Origin: Cornus controversa
Taxonomy: Eukaryota; Streptophyta; Magnoliopsida; Cornales; Cornaceae
Assembly: GCA_026545225.1 (NCBI GenBank)
Contig: CM048849.1
Span: 30,824,336-30,888,335, forward strand
DNA: 64,000 bases
Direction of reading: 5' to 3'
The translations under genes were made by a program, and so were the position numbers. Numbering within the stretch: position 1 is the first letter of the stretch; each line of letters begins with the position of its first letter. This document shows, in pieces, positions 1-12,751 of the stretch. The notes below the pieces were generated by a model. That model ran no database searches and was not told where the DNA came from. It saw only the letters and a list, made by a program, of their open reading frames with translations.

Positions 1-129
1 GTATTATACATTTAGACCCAACCTTTTTACATTTGTTTTAGGTAACTTGCGAGAGATTACTATATACTTCAAATTGCTCATAAGGTAGGGGTAATGCTTT
101 CAGAAGGCAATCCTCGTAGTTTCGGTAAT
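1..129. repeat. Dispersed repeat shared with the 44-kb region
   Basis: The opening bases match 44026-44060 closely, and the text continues to match pieces near 44480-44660 (for example the 'gtaatgctttc.gaag' block). The 44-kb copy is interrupted by an insertion of about 400 bp that is absent here. No coding potential was seen. Confidence 0.55.
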
Positions 130-407
130 AGTTTAAAGTACAATTGTCACTAAATTGGTGAGGAGTGTTCAGTTGCCTGAAAGTTCATTTCGGTGCATGT
201 TACTTTTAAAATACTAATCGACTCAGGCCCTTTCGTAATGGTTAGTGTTTATTGTTTAAGAGTTTAATAGTTTAAAGTGCAATAGTGATTAAATTGGTGA
301 GAGTGTCCGGTTGCTTGGAAGTTCTTTTCTGTGCATGTTACTTTTAAAATACTAATTGACTTAGGGTCCCTTTGGTAATGGTTAGTGTTTATTGTTTAAG
401 TGTTTGT
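130..407. repeat. Imperfect tandem duplication, about 139-bp unit
   Basis: Two units, about 130-269 and 270-407, share the blocks 'gtttaaagt.caa', 'actaaattggtgag' and 'gtgcatgttacttttaaaat'. The second unit runs into the 5' end of the Tourist-like element at 364, and the first unit contains a similar start ('ccctttcgtaatggttagtg'). The duplication therefore included the edge of that element. Confidence 0.7.
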
Positions 408-1412
408 ATGAGCAGTGTTTAGGTTGCAATTTTGTTTATTCATAAACATGACTAATATTGTTTGATAACGAAAAAAATGTTTGGCTTATTTTACAAATCA
501 TAAATAAAAAAAAATGTTTGTTAACCTTAAATTATTTTAAAAAAAATTAACACAATAAACTACATAAAAAGTCAAGTTCATGCTACAATAAATCTATACA
601 GCAACAATAGAGCAAGAAATATTCATAAAAATGAAACCAATAATATTGGGTTACATATATATCTATACACTACAAATTATACTAGAATGATCCACAACCA
701 AGAAGACTCCAACAAGAACAAAATATATATAACTATGAAAAAGTTGAAAGTTTTTCAATTTGTATGGAGTGAAAAGAGGGATTTAGAAGGCATGTTCTTG
801 CTCTTGAACTTCTTTTGCTATTACTTCTTTTCATTTTTTGGTTTCTATTTTTCTTTCAATATTGAAAATGAATGAATGATACGAGTACAAAATATCATTC
901 TTGTTTCTTTGACAATGAGATGGTTGAAATCTCTTTACTTTTTTTTTCCTCATATGAGATTTTTTTAGCACGGGTACCCCTAAGTAACTATTTCTTATTA
1001 TCAAGTATATTAGTAATTATTCATATTGTACCCAATATTTTTTTTTATCTCAAGACAATTGATACTCTTTAATTCTGTCTACAATTGATAATTCTAACAT
1101 TTTTATTGTTGTATCAAGCAATAGCATTTTATAATTTTTTTTCTTTTCATTTTCTCACTTTTAGCTTTACTTTTTAATTAAAATAATATAATCATAATTT
1201 TAGATAAAAAAGATTTTTTGTAAAAATAAACATAAACACTAAAACACTATTTTGGTGTTTAGGATTTGAAGGTTTAGCCACAACATTGTTTTAAAAATGT
1301 TTTGACAATTTATAAACAAAACAAAAATTATCATACATGTTTATCATACAAATTTTCTTTTTTATAAATAATAAACCATAAACATAAACATAAACAGTTA
1401 GCAAATGCGTCC
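364..1412. mobile_element. PIF/Harbinger (Tourist-like) non-autonomous element
   Basis: The element begins gggtccctttggtaatgg and ends with a degenerate inverted version (cagttagcaaatgcgtcc). It is flanked on both sides by the 3-bp target duplication tta (361-363 and 1413-1415), as expected for PIF/Harbinger. It is about 1.05 kb, AT-rich, and the short reading frames inside it are not recognisable. A clearer relative with the same internal sequence lies at 39192-41201. No transposase was seen, so it must rely on one supplied elsewhere. Confidence 0.75.
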
Positions 1413-1714
1413 TTATTCTTGCATTATAAAATGGAAATAACATGAACAATCTAAGTTCATACTAGAAGAAGCTCTATGTAATTTGAACATATTATAATTA
1501 TTAAACTAAGAATATGAAAATGAGTAATTAGCTTTGATGTGTAGTTTTTACACTAACTAAACACTAACTAACATCTTAAATCATCCTTAAAGATGATGTG
1601 ATGCATGGATGAATGGGTGTGTTCATATCCTAATTAATTGATAAAACCAAAGGGTCTATACATTTTTTCCAATTCACTTATGGGAACACTTGATCAATTT
1701 ATTTTCAATTTTAT

Positions 1715-3907
1715 AAATTGAAAGAGAGAGTTTCCTGTCCGATTGTTGCGTCAACAGTGAGCTCCGGGATAGGAAAGGGAAAATTATCCTTTGGACATGC
1801 CTCGTTTAGGTCACAAAAATCTACACAGATTCTTATCTGCCCATTCTTCTTTTTCACTAGCACAATACACGAAATTCATATTGGATACTTGACCTCCTGA
1901 ATAAATCCCACGTCAATCAATTTGTTGAGTTCTTCTTCTATCTTTGGGATAAGTTCTAGATGAAAGAAACGTTGAGATTGTTAAATTGGACGTGTCCTAT
2001 GTTTGATAGCAAGATCATGGACTATGATTTTAGGGTCAAGACCTGCAATTTCCTTGTATGTCCAAGCGAATACATCATTGTATTCTGATAGCAATTGAAA
2101 GTAGTCATTTTCTTTTGAGACACTTAAGAATGAACTAAAAACAACTGGTTTGGACTGGTCCATCATCCCTAAATTGAATTCCTTAAGTTGATCAAAGGTC
2201 GCTTATCCCCCGTCTTCAAGTGTTGAGGGAGCTTCTTTGACCTCATCATCTAAAATATCATAATCTGATTGCTCTTCGACAACAACGTGATAAGCAGTGG
2301 CATAAAATACTTCATCCTTCCTTCCATCTGTATCGGACTAATCAGACTGGGTAGTGAACATAATAGTTTGCCTTTTTGCTTTTAGTATAACGTCATTAGT
2401 GACGTCCACCTCTGTTTTACGTTTCATTCATGAGGGAATCAAAATCCGAACTTCACTATCTTTCACCATGTTGGTGTAGGTTCTCCCTAGTTCTTTTTCC
2501 TCATTTCTTGTTACCAATACCTCTCTCGAAGCTTTAATTCAAGAAAGAACAGACTTTTGAGGTTGAGGTTGTGAAGATCTTTTTGTTTGGGTAGGCGAAT
2601 TTATTCTCTTGAAGACGAAAGTACATGGTGAATTATTGAAATGGGAACTTGAGGTATTCAATATTTGAGTTAACGAGCCCAACCTGTCAAATATAGATAC
2701 TCTAGTGTGTGGAACCTTCACATAATCAAAAACTGACTTGTGAGAAACAGAATGTCGATCTTCGCTGTCACCAACCTTTTCAATGCCAATGTACAAAGTG
2801 TTCAACTTTTTATCCTTCTTTGTGATTTGGATTTGGATAAGTTTAGTCGATACGAAACCAAGACCAGTCTTGGGGAGAATTATCCTATGCCCTTATTTCC
2901 TCAATTTCTTTTGTGTCTCATTAAGGCCGTGTATTTTCTCACCAATAAGTTTTAGATTGAGTTTTCTAAGGCTTGTGGGATTTGCAAAATCATACTCAGA
3001 GTTTGCCAAAAGTTTGTATGCCTTTGGATCAAACCCTTCATCAGTTCTTTGTATTGGAAGGAATCCATGTTCAACTGGAGCTTTTGACGGTCAGACAAAT
3101 CCTTTTAACGGAAGTTTAATAGGAGTAGATTTTTCAATCTTTATAAGGGGAAGAGTTAATTCTTCTCTCAGGCTTTGTAGATCTTCTTTTTCTTTTGTGT
3201 GAGATAACTTTAACTTAACTTTTTCAGTTTCAAGTATCTCCACGACCGGTAATTACCCTTCTCGTCGTTGAGATTATGGAACATACTTGAAAATTAGTGT
3301 AGTACGATATGTTTTAACCACAACCTTTCTTTTTTTGGGTTACCTTTGTACTATCTGTCACCGAGACATCTAGAGGGATGAATGATATTTCTTTTGCTTT
3401 TGTAGACTCAACCTCTTGTGTGGACGGAAGGTTTGTTGTAGAGACACTCAAAGATGTGTCCTACTCAATGTAAAATTTTGCATCTGTCAAACGAGTTTCT
3501 ACTTCAATAAATGGCTTGTTATCCACCACCACTGTCTGTACACCATTCTTATAGAACTTGAAACACTGATGAAGAGTTGATAGAACAACACCATTATCAT
3601 GAACCCAGGGTCGTCCCAACAACCAATTGTAGGACGTCTTCACATCGATTACGTGGAATAAGGTTTCAGCTTGTAACCCTCCAATTGTTAGGTCTATATG
3701 AATTATGCCAATAGTTCTTTGCCCACCTTGATTAAAACCTTGAATAATGAGGCGACTGCGAGCCAAGACGTCAATTGTAATACCAAGATTTTTCATTGTA
3801 AATTTCTGCATGAGATTCACCGCGGAACCCCCATCAATAAGAATGTGATTGACCTTTTGCTCCCTTATGTATCCGACGACAAAAAGAGTACAATTGTGTG
3901 GCTTCAA
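1715..3907 (-). pseudogene. Gypsy pol remnant: protease and start of RT
   Basis: The segment 3907-3461 is a retropepsin-like aspartic protease with the catalytic core LIDGGSAVN and the later flap/core blocks 'YNWLLGRPW'. Normal elements have DTGS or DSGS here; DGGS is the form common in plant gypsy elements. After a spacer with many stops, 2166-1715 encodes the linker and first RT blocks ('NDVFAWTYKEI', then 'ICVDFCDLNEACPKDNFP'). The sequence leaves homology at about 1715, before the catalytic YXDD box. It cannot make an active polymerase. Confidence 0.75.
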
Positions 3908-4605
3908 TCCCAGTTGAAGGTCTTCGTCAGTGAAGGTAATTATTGCACAGAATAAGCCAGATGTAGCTCTAACTACCTCTTCGTTGTTAGATTCATCGAT
4001 GGTGATTGTGTGTTTCTCAAACTCTCCTATACTTTAGACTTCATTTTGACTCTTACCACTTTTGACCTCCGAATCAATCTTCACAGTTGACACCATATAA
4101 GTTGGCACAACTTTATCATCGAGATATCCTTTTGGAAAGAAATCACGTAAAGTAATGGGCTTGCAAATTTTTTTACCCAATATTGTGTGTTCTGTCGATG
4201 TCATCTTATTGGCACTTTTTCCGTTCTAGAGACCTTTCTTAAGGATATATCAAGACTTATTTTTCTTTTGCCCCCTCTCGAAGTGGTCGTCGGAGGAATA
4301 TGAGATTGTTGCTTTCGTCGTCTCCTCGTCACAAAGGTCTATCCTTCGTCATCGTGTTGGAGAAGTTTCTTCTCATTTATTGGATTGTCAAGATTCCTAC
4401 CTTGGGAGAGATATATCTGAATAGGTTCAAATGAGCCAAATTGAAAAGTTATGGAGTAAATACTAGAGTTTAAAAATAATTGATGATAAGCACAAGTCCA
4501 CTCAAACTTTGAAGATGGGAATATGACAGTGGTATGATTTGAAGCTGCTATCTCGTCTGTGTCTAACAAGATCTTTCCCTGCTTCACCAAGTTCATCACT
4601 ATTTT

Positions 4606-6896
4606 CTAGAAAATGAAACACTTCTCAGTCGGGTGACTGACAATATGATGATATTTGCAATATTTTGGGTCATCGACATGTCCCATTTCTTGAGCGCGCT
4701 TACATTCTGGGAGTTCAATAACTTTTATTTCAAGTAAGCATTCCAATATGCTAGGAACATCAGAGTCTGGGAATGAGTTTTCCTTCATCTCTAATTCTTT
4801 GAGGGTCGGACGTTGGTTTTGTTTCCCTTGAGACTGTTGTGCCTTATTGTCTTCTTTTCTCTTATCTTTGACAGTAACCTTTATCGGGACGGCAGAGACA
4901 ATCATAGATTCCTTAACAACACCCTTTGATGATTTTACAATCTTCTTTTCATCCTTTCTGTCTTTGCGTGGCTCTAAAATTAAAAGATCTTTACCTCCAC
5001 GCATTTTAATACTAATCTCCATATCATGGGAACGTGTAGCCAACTCTTTGAAGGTACGAGACTTTATGCCTTGAAGAATATAAAGGAGGTCCCAATGTAT
5101 ACCTTGTATACACATTTCAATAGCAAAGAATTCTATCAATCGATCCTTGCAATCCAAGCTAAGTGCTCGCCACCGATTGATGTAGTCCATTACAGGCTCG
5201 TCCTTTCATTGTCTTGTGTTAGTCAACTCTATCATACTAACAGTGTGACGGGTGTTATAGAACCTATTTAGAAATTCTCGTTCCATTTGTTCCCAACTAT
5301 TAATTGATTCGGACTTTAAATCAGTATACCACTCAAAGACATTTCCCTTAAGGGAACGAACAAATTGTTTAACCAGTAAATCCCCCTCAGCCCCAACATC
5401 ATTGCAGGTCTCGACAAAATGAGTGATGTGTTATTTTAGGTTGCCCTTTCTGTCAAATTCTCGGATCTTCGGAGGTTAGTACCCTGTAGGCATCCTCATA
5501 CTATCAATTCTCATTGTGTAGGGCTTTGAGTACATGAGTGCTTTGAGGAGGGCCGCAATACTATGCTTGGATTATGTTCATTATCATATCCTGCAATTGT
5601 TGGACAGATAGCGAAGCGACTGGCAAGACATAGTTAGTTTCGTCAGCCACGTGTCCTGACGCAAATGTGTGACAACGATCTTTTGATTGGGCACCTTGAA
5701 AGGCTGAATTTGAGGTATTCGTAGGCAGTTGTGTTGACTCGTCAGGATTTTGGATTTCAAGCTTACTAAATATCGCGACGATCTGTAAGTCTTTATCTTC
5801 AATAGTTTTTGTAAGGTTCTCAATTGTGTGCGCTATAGTAGCCAGTTGGTTTTCCACCGAGATTGTTCCAGTCATCATGGTTGCGACAATATTCAAATAG
5901 GATAGACCCTGAGAATCAACATTCTTTGAAGTGACTTATTGTTCTGAAATCTAAAGTAATGTGTAGTAACCCTTGTGGACGGGTGTGAGTGGGCAGGTGC
6001 GAAGACAGACATTGGGCTGAGCTACCACATTGACAGCATACAGGGTGCTCAATCCCATATCACCTCAGTGTGGAAAAAGGGATGTGCTTATATATAATAT
6101 GTTCTCTTCAAATGGTATGAGGCCTTTTGGGATCAAACCCAAGAGCAAAACCGTGTTAGCTTAGGCCCAAAGCGGACAATATCATACCATGTATTGGAGC
6201 GGGATATTACAATTGGTATCAGAGCCTGAACCCAGCCGAAAGTGTGTCGATGAGGACGTCGGGCCTCGTAGGGGGGTGGATTGTAGTAACCCTTGTGGAT
6301 GGGTGTGAGTGGTCAGGTGCAAAGACATACACTGGGCTGAGCTACCACACTGATAAGGTACAGGGTGCTCAATCCCACATCACCTAGGTGTGGAGAAGGG
6401 GATGTACTTATATATAGTATGTTCTTTTCAAATGGTATGGGGCCTTTTGGGGTAAAATCCAAGAGCAAAACCGTGCGGGCTTAGGCCTAAAACGGATAAT
6501 ATCATACCATGTATTATAGTGAGGTATTATATAACGAGTTTGAGAGCGAACCAAAGCTAGAGTTTGCGTCAGAAACAGAGTAAGGTAAATGTGGTGGCGT
6601 TGATTTTTCTGGGACAACATCAAAGTTTTTTGCCGCCTGAAGATCAATGGTGTTCACATGTTGAATTTTCACACCCATTAGTTTAGTAGGATTGGTTTTC
6701 ACCAAATCTTGTTGATTCTTGAGCGAATCAATTGCTTTGGTCTTGCTATACGTCATTGGACCTGTTGGGGTACTACTAGCACTTGACAGTTCATAATATT
6801 CTTGCCACTTCTTGAGATAGTTTTGATGTTGGCCAATACAACAGCGGTGTCTTTTGTAGTTTTTTTGTTTGTAGCTGAAACCTTGGGAGGAGCCAT
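4606..6896 (-). pseudogene. Gypsy gag polyprotein remnant
   Basis: Structural protein of the gypsy element, which would package its RNA. A likely start is the ATG at 6896 (MAPPKVSATNKK). The reading frame then shifts, is broken by the TRIM at 5962-6531, and resumes at 5896 with a heptad-like helical stretch. The central part (5190-4606) has the retrotransposon gag signature around 'YINRWRALSLDCKDRL' and ends in a zinc-knuckle-like motif CKYHHIVSHPTEKC. A lysine-rich linker separates the two. The frame is broken at least three times. The role is assigned from family features; the breaks are seen directly. Confidence 0.75.
5962..6531 (+). mobile_element. TRIM retrotransposon inserted in gypsy gag
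   Basis: Two direct LTRs of 250 bp (5962-6211 and 6282-6531) begin tgtagtaaccc and end attaca/attata. Between them are only 70 bp: a primer-binding site TGGTATCAGAGC (6214-6225, the usual plant initiator tRNA-Met type) and a purine tract ggggggtgga (6271-6280) just before the 3' LTR. The flanks taatg (5957-5961) and taacg (6532-6536) look like a 5-bp target duplication with one change. No coding capacity is present. Relatives lie at 21878-22450 and 34422-34843. Confidence 0.9.
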
Positions 6897-6983
6897 AGAT
6901 TCTGACGAATGGAGTTTGGGGATATATGATGTAGGAGACAGAGATGAGAGGCAGAGATAGTCCCACCAGGTGTGCCAGAAATT

Positions 6984-7666
6984 TGTACACACAAATTTCG
7001 TGTCCGAAAATGTAGGAATGAAAATCAGTAACAAATAATCAATTTTATTAATTTCAGAAAAATGGATACAATTCTCTATGGATCTCTACAAAAGAAAGAT
7101 AAATTTCTCTGATTCGATCTCCTTGGTGATCCGGCTTCAAGGACTGCTAGAGCTTGATCTTGAATTGGATTGAAACTTTGCTGAAGAACGGCACATGAAT
7201 GATGTGCTTGTTGTTTTTCTCCTTCAGGGTTTAGATGTTTTGGATCTTGAGTGAAGAATCTGGCAGAGTTTTAGCTTTCTCTGAGAGTCTTCTGGTCCCC
7301 TCTTTCCCCACCCCTGGACCTTTATTTATAAGCTCCCTGGAGGAGTAGATTTATAATTTTCTTTTCTTATGATAATTATCCTATAATTATCTTTTATGAT
7401 AATTGTGATAATTATCCAATATATACATAATAATTATCTTTGTTGATATATGTATATATATATATATATATATAATTATCCATTAAACCTATTTTCATGT
7501 GGGCTTGGACTTCTTAGACAATTTAAAATAGCCCATCACTCATTTATTTGTAGTGGGTCTGATCTTTAAATTATCTGACTCATTGGGCGACATTTCAAAG
7601 TGGGTTAAACTGAAGATAAGCCCAAATTATATTTTATGTCCACCAAGAAATTTGTTAATGTTTACA
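6984..7666 (-). repeat. 5' LTR of the gypsy element
   Basis: This 683-bp block matches the 684-bp LTR at 48503-49186 in inverted orientation along its whole length. On the minus strand it begins TGTAAACATTAA and ends GTGTACA. Shared blocks include the 'aatataatttgggctta' start, a TA microsatellite, a TATA-like 'ataaata' and the end 'cggacacgaaattt'. Directly inside it (6961-6983, minus) is a TGGCACACCTGGTGGGA-like primer-binding stretch. Confidence 0.8.
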
Positions 7667-9776
7667 GTTGTTTCCAACAAAAGTGTAAAAATAGGGCTCC
7701 AACGACTTTTCAAAATTATATATATTTACTTTTATAAATCTCCTTAAATGTCTTTTAAGTTTATTAGTTCTCTATTTTATAACAAAAAGAACGAGTTGTC
7801 TAGATTGTTTATGGAGACTTTCTTAATAATTACTTTCAATAGTCAAGTTTTACGAAATAAAAGAAGACATATTTTTTTATAAAATTTGTTACTTAAAATA
7901 ATTCTAGTTTTCTTCCAAAAACCAAGTTTTTCTGCCTTCTTTTGAACGGACTTTTTAGGACTTCGATTTTCATTAAAAGTTCATTTACTTTATTTCACTA
8001 AATACTAACCCTGTTTCAATTCCACGGAAAACTTCTTCAAACAGGCACTTAGAGTTTTCTTTTTTGTCACGGGAGGGAAGCTAATATTTTGATTTTTCTC
8101 AGTTTAGGGTGTAATTTTTTATTTCTTGTATTGAGTGAAACATGATCCAATTTGAAATAACAACTAACACAACAAAAATTGCAATTAAACTAGGCCAACA
8201 TATGAAATTCTATACATACTATTTTTTTGTAAAACTCACGAGAAATGTTGAGCTTTTGAATTGACATTGCCAGAGAAAAAAATTTGATAATTCCTTTTGG
8301 TTCTACATTCAACATGAACTTGTTAAGCATCACCTAGTTGTTTGACAGATCCAAGGGCTGAGCATTTCTCATCTCAGAATATACTCCTAATTAATTAATA
8401 AATCATGTTTTTCAACGAAAATTGAATAACAAAATGTGTAGAACTAACAATGATGGACTAGTTTTTAGGTAGGAAGTTGATTTCGAACATAAGCTCTCAA
8501 CCAAAGAAAGAATCTCTATCATAAATATATGTATTTTCTGTCAAAGACATATTGAAAATTATGATCATTTATTTACTAGAAAAAAAAATCATGATCATTT
8601 GTTCCATATAAATAATTCGATCAAGAATAATGATTTATGCACCGACAAAACCAACTGCATTCAAGGACTGAGTGTCTCTCCACCTTGAATGAATTGAAGT
8701 GAGACTACTGTTTTATTTATTTATTAATTTATTTTATGAATTATCATTTCTTATGGATATCGAACTATTGCTACCCTACCATTTTTTTTCTAGAAAATAA
8801 ATTTTGAGTAATGATACAAACGTCGAATTAGACAGTTTCTAAAAGTCACTAATGTCATATGGTGGGGCTCATCACCCCACTCACAGAAGGGGAATTCGGA
8901 AGAAAACTTATTATTCATACATCTTTCAACTTCAATTCACTCTAATGCAAATGTCGTCATCATCTTTGTCTTTGTCCCACATGAATTCTCTCTCTCCAAT
9001 CTTCTCTATTACATGACATTTTCACTCTAACGCAATATATGATGTAAATTTGGGTGTTGCATTTGCATTTGCTATCTCATTTTTCTCTGACGCCTTCTTC
9101 CAATCAAATATTTTTACCAGAAGAAGAAAGAGGTTGCTCCTGCACAATCTTTAAACAGAGAGAAGATTTTTGAAAATGTTACAGTGACAAAGACCTCTTT
9201 GATGCAAGTAAAAGGAAGGCACTATGCAATTTCAGGAAACATATTATCAGTGGAAACAAACAAACCCCACCATCATTGAATCACTATAGTTCTTTATTTG
9301 TTTGGAATGGCTAGAATCAATCAAATTCATGTGTAATCAGAATGGTTCTATATTTATGATTATTTGTTTTGTCAATTACAAAAAATTTGTCATATGTGAT
9401 TGTATACACAAGCAGAGTAGGAAAAAAGAAAAAAATTCTGATCTCCCCCTCTCTTACTGCATCTTCATTCAGATGCACCTTATTATTGAAGCTCTCCCAA
9501 GATAAGGACAAGATTGTCTTTTGAAAGCATTACTCGTAATCACAAATTTCGAAAGTTATTAGATGGTCATGAATCATTGACACTTAATGAGAAACTTTGA
9601 CCATTAATTTTGTTTGAACTCGATCGCCAAGTGACACATGGTCCAAAGTCAAAACAAATGTCAACAAGTTGGAACCAAATCTACAACACTGCCAAAACAA
9701 ATGTTTCATCTCTAATATATTATTAGTACATTTTCACCTATGAACTCAGGCCCCAATGAGTTGCTAGCAAAACTCA
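7667..9776. other. Intergenic, no gene seen
   Basis: AT-rich sequence with scattered stops in all frames. The short reading frames at 9302-9511 overlap each other on opposite strands and resemble nothing. No repeat with clear ends was seen. Confidence 0.6.
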
Positions 9777-9908
9777 GAATTTGAAGAAACAGTGTGCAAG
9801 CAATAAAATATGGTACCCAAACCACCAACCTCTATTATTAAACTGCACCACAATAATAAAACTATAAATTTAAAACAAAAAATATAATATAATAAAAATT
9901 ACAACTAG

Positions 9909-9942
<34 letters not shown>

Positions 9943-10378
9943 AAATTTTATTTCAAACTTCAATTCTATTTTCAGTTACAACTAATTAGAGAATTCAGAT
10001 AGACTACACACATAAAAACAATCATGTAGAATCAACGGAAAACATTTTCTTCCTTCACTTTGGTTTCCATTCTTTTGCTGGTTTGTGTCCATTACCAAAC
10101 AAATTATTGGTGTCACATTTCAAGGAAACCAGTCAACCTCATAATTGAATTCCTCACTTCACTCAAGTCCCTTCCTTTCAGAGTCATTCCGTGCACACTG
10201 AGAACACCATTTTTGTGGCAATTCGTTGGCCAAGGATCACGTGAGGTGGTATCAGCTCTCTGTCATCACTGTAGTCATCGTCGAAGAAGTCCAACCCAGG
10301 AAAAGTTTGGAGGATATTCATGGGAAGTGAATTTTTCTTTTTCTTCTTCTTCTTCTTCTTTGGCTTGCCGTTAACTTC

Positions 10379-11778
10379 CTCTTAAGACAGAAGCAACAGT
10401 AGTACCAAGAATTGGCATCAGTGGATTAGGACAAATATTTTCTTTATCCAAAGAACTTGCAGCCCCTTCAAACAATTTCAAACATCATATCAATACCCAA
10501 ATCACCACAAAACAAGTACAATATACCTAAATAAAAATGCAAAATAATCCTCACCATCAGAATCGGCATCTGATTTGCTCATCTGGGAAGTTGATGTGTT
10601 TTTTGTCTGAGTTTCCTGTCCAAACAAAAATTCCAACTAAATTTTCCCTGGCAAGCAAATCAAATAACAAATCTTGAGAAATCCATGGTGTGAATAAAAA
10701 AACTATGATATGTACCATTCTGCAAGCATCGTGATGATCTCGCCCTAATGATCTTTCTGAGCCAAAGAAAGATTTCAATGAGTCAGTTAAGTATAGGAGC
10801 ACTTATATTGCTAACAATCCCTATAAGACACATTGCTAATTAGGTTCCATAAAGAGCCATAAAGGCAAAAATCTTAGTTCCACCATTTCATACCTTTATG
10901 GACGATCTTCTGTAAGGACTGCTGGGCACCAATTTTTTTCATTTTGGCAGGCTTTTCCTGTGTACAAAATACAATTCAACCAATTAATACGAAGAAACAC
11001 AATAATTCAACTAGCATGAAGTAAAATAAGAATGAGAAAAAAGTCTTAAAAGGCATATTTATGTAAAAATAGTGGCAACAAAACACAAACATAGCCATAT
11101 ATAACAAGCTTGCTAGTAGTTGAAACTTGTTAGTGTCAGCACATCGGATCATTATTACAATGGAAATAACTTACTTTCATAATGGCAGAACACTGTTGTG
11201 CCACACTCTGATCCATCTTCCACCTCTTCGACTTTTGACTGGCTACAACCCCGGTGCTTGTAAGAGTCTGATGTTGAAGATTTCACCTTTGAATCATCAG
11301 CAGAATACAATTTTGTGTCATCAGAAGCACTAAGTCCAAACTTCTTAGACTTATTCATGCCAGATCCATCATTCTTAAACACCTGCTGACAAAATTCAGA
11401 TAATCGCATCCTAGATTTACTCTCAATTGGTTTAAGGGGAATTTTGATTTTCAGCTTCTTCACGACTATATTTCCAGTAGACTTATTCATGCCAGACTTT
11501 TTATTTTAAGTCAGTGACACATTGTGCTCATATCCATCATTCTTGAACCTTTGTTGACAAAATTCAGATAATCGCATCTTAGGTATACTCTCAATTGGTT
11601 GGGAGGGGGGAATTTTGATTTTCACCATCTTCATTACTATATTTTTAGTAGCTACCTTAGTGGGGAACTTGAAGGACTGAAGAGGAGCACAGTTCAGATT
11701 TCCATATTGAATCCCACAGACCATAGCCATTGTCCTCTTTGATTGCAATGACCAAACAGGGTCACCTCTGCCTCTCAC
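10379..11778 (-). pseudogene. GTE12-like: GTE12-like BET transcription-factor pseudogene, copy A
   Basis: GTE proteins are plant nuclear factors with a bromodomain that binds acetylated histones and an extra-terminal (NET) domain. Here the N-terminal exon is visible at 11778-11155 (IVVKKLKIKIPLKPIES, then KSKKFGLSASDDTKLYSADD). Exon relics follow on the minus strand at 10957-10894 (KPAKMKKIGAQQSL, with AG/GT borders), 10763-10721 (SERSLGRDHHDACR), 10617-10553 (TSTSQMSKSDADSDGE) and about 10465-10379 (SLDKENICPNP). The bromodomain and NET core are not present, the C-terminal exons are missing, and stops and frameshifts break the frame. Family assignment rests on the order of these motifs, recalled without a search. 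Confidence 0.7.
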
Positions 11779-12059
11779 TCAAAATGAGACCTGCATGTAT
11801 GAACAACAAACCAAAGCAATGAATCACTGCACAAAGTTTTGTAATATATTAGCACCACAAATTAACAATCATTAATGCAAGAAAAGACTGCATAGAACAC
11901 AAAGTTATAAAAAGCAACAAATATGTAATATCTAGTCCTACTCAATTCCAAGATAACCCTTTATTGCAATCTACAATGATATGTACTAGCAAGAAATACT
12001 TGTATGAAATAGTCCAAAATGTACTTAATTAGCCACTGGCACATTCTTTAGAATCAATC

Positions 12060-12440
12060 ATTGGAAGTTACCCAATTTTAAGTGAGTTTTGGTGGACAAA
12101 GTCACACCTTTAGAATCAATCATTGGACATGTATAGCTCTATCCTATGGAGCTAGCCTGCAGTTGATCAAATCAACTCTTTTGGGCATCCTCCTATATTG
12201 GAGACTGGTCACTTTATACTCCCTAAGAAAACAATTAATGACATCAATAGAGTAGTAGGAGCTTTTCTTTGATCAGGGCTTGAACTTGAAGGGGGAATGA
12301 ATCTTCCTAATATTGAGCTATGGAATAAAGCAATCATTCTAAAGTAGCTTATATGAAAGTTGTTTACCTACCATGGTGAGAGGAAGGAGTTTTAACATTC
12401 CTCAGTAGTGGCTTGGCATGTCATAAAGCCACCACATTGG
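12060..12440 (+). pseudogene. LINE reverse-transcriptase fragment, copy A
   Basis: The translated plus strand resembles the region of plant LINE ORF2 after the RT core: 'LSYGASLQLIKSTLLGIL', then 'FFDQGLNLKG' and an 'NIELWNKAIILK'-like block. Stops and frame changes are frequent. The same fragment occurs in copy B (17213-17560), so it was present before the tandem duplication. Confidence 0.55.
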
Positions 12441-12751
12441 CAATGGTAAATGATTCTACCATGTTCTGGATTGATAATTGGATGGATGCATCTCATAAAG
12501 CCCCCTCTCTCTCTCTCTCTCACATCAGCAAGCAATAGAGAACCACAGCCTTGAAACCCTTGACAGAAAAAGCACTTCTTCATTCTCTCAATGCCCCAAT
12601 TTCTACTCCCTATGTCTCTCTGCAGCAGCATTAGAATCTCATTCTCACTCTCACTCTCACTTATTTTTATAGAGACCATTACATTAGAAGAAGAAGCAAG
12701 CTTATGAGTACCTTTACAGATTATCGATGAGAGCTCTGGGTGGGTATTCAT
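12392..12751 (-). other. Reading frame shared by both duplicate copies
   Basis: A 119-codon frame starting MNTHPELSSIICKG. Its first 83 codons are kept in copy B (17843-17592) with few changes. It is serine- and glutamate-rich in the middle (ISESESENEI) and then runs into a CT microsatellite. It lies upstream of the GTE12-like relic on the same strand, so it may be 5' exon or leader sequence of that gene. No domain was recognised, and it may not be translated. Confidence 0.3.

Larger units (their letters stand above)
1715..7666 (-). mobile_element. Ty3/gypsy retrotransposon, 5' half
   Basis: Reading on the minus strand, the order is LTR (7666-6984), a short primer-binding region, gag (6896 to about 4606), an aspartic protease (3907-3461) and the first part of the reverse transcriptase (2166-1715), where it stops abruptly. 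RNase H, integrase and the 3' LTR are absent here. Frameshifts and stops run through gag and pol, so this copy is dead. A TRIM is inserted in gag (5962-6531). The 3' end of an element with a closely similar LTR lies on the plus strand at 48235-49186. Confidence 0.85.
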
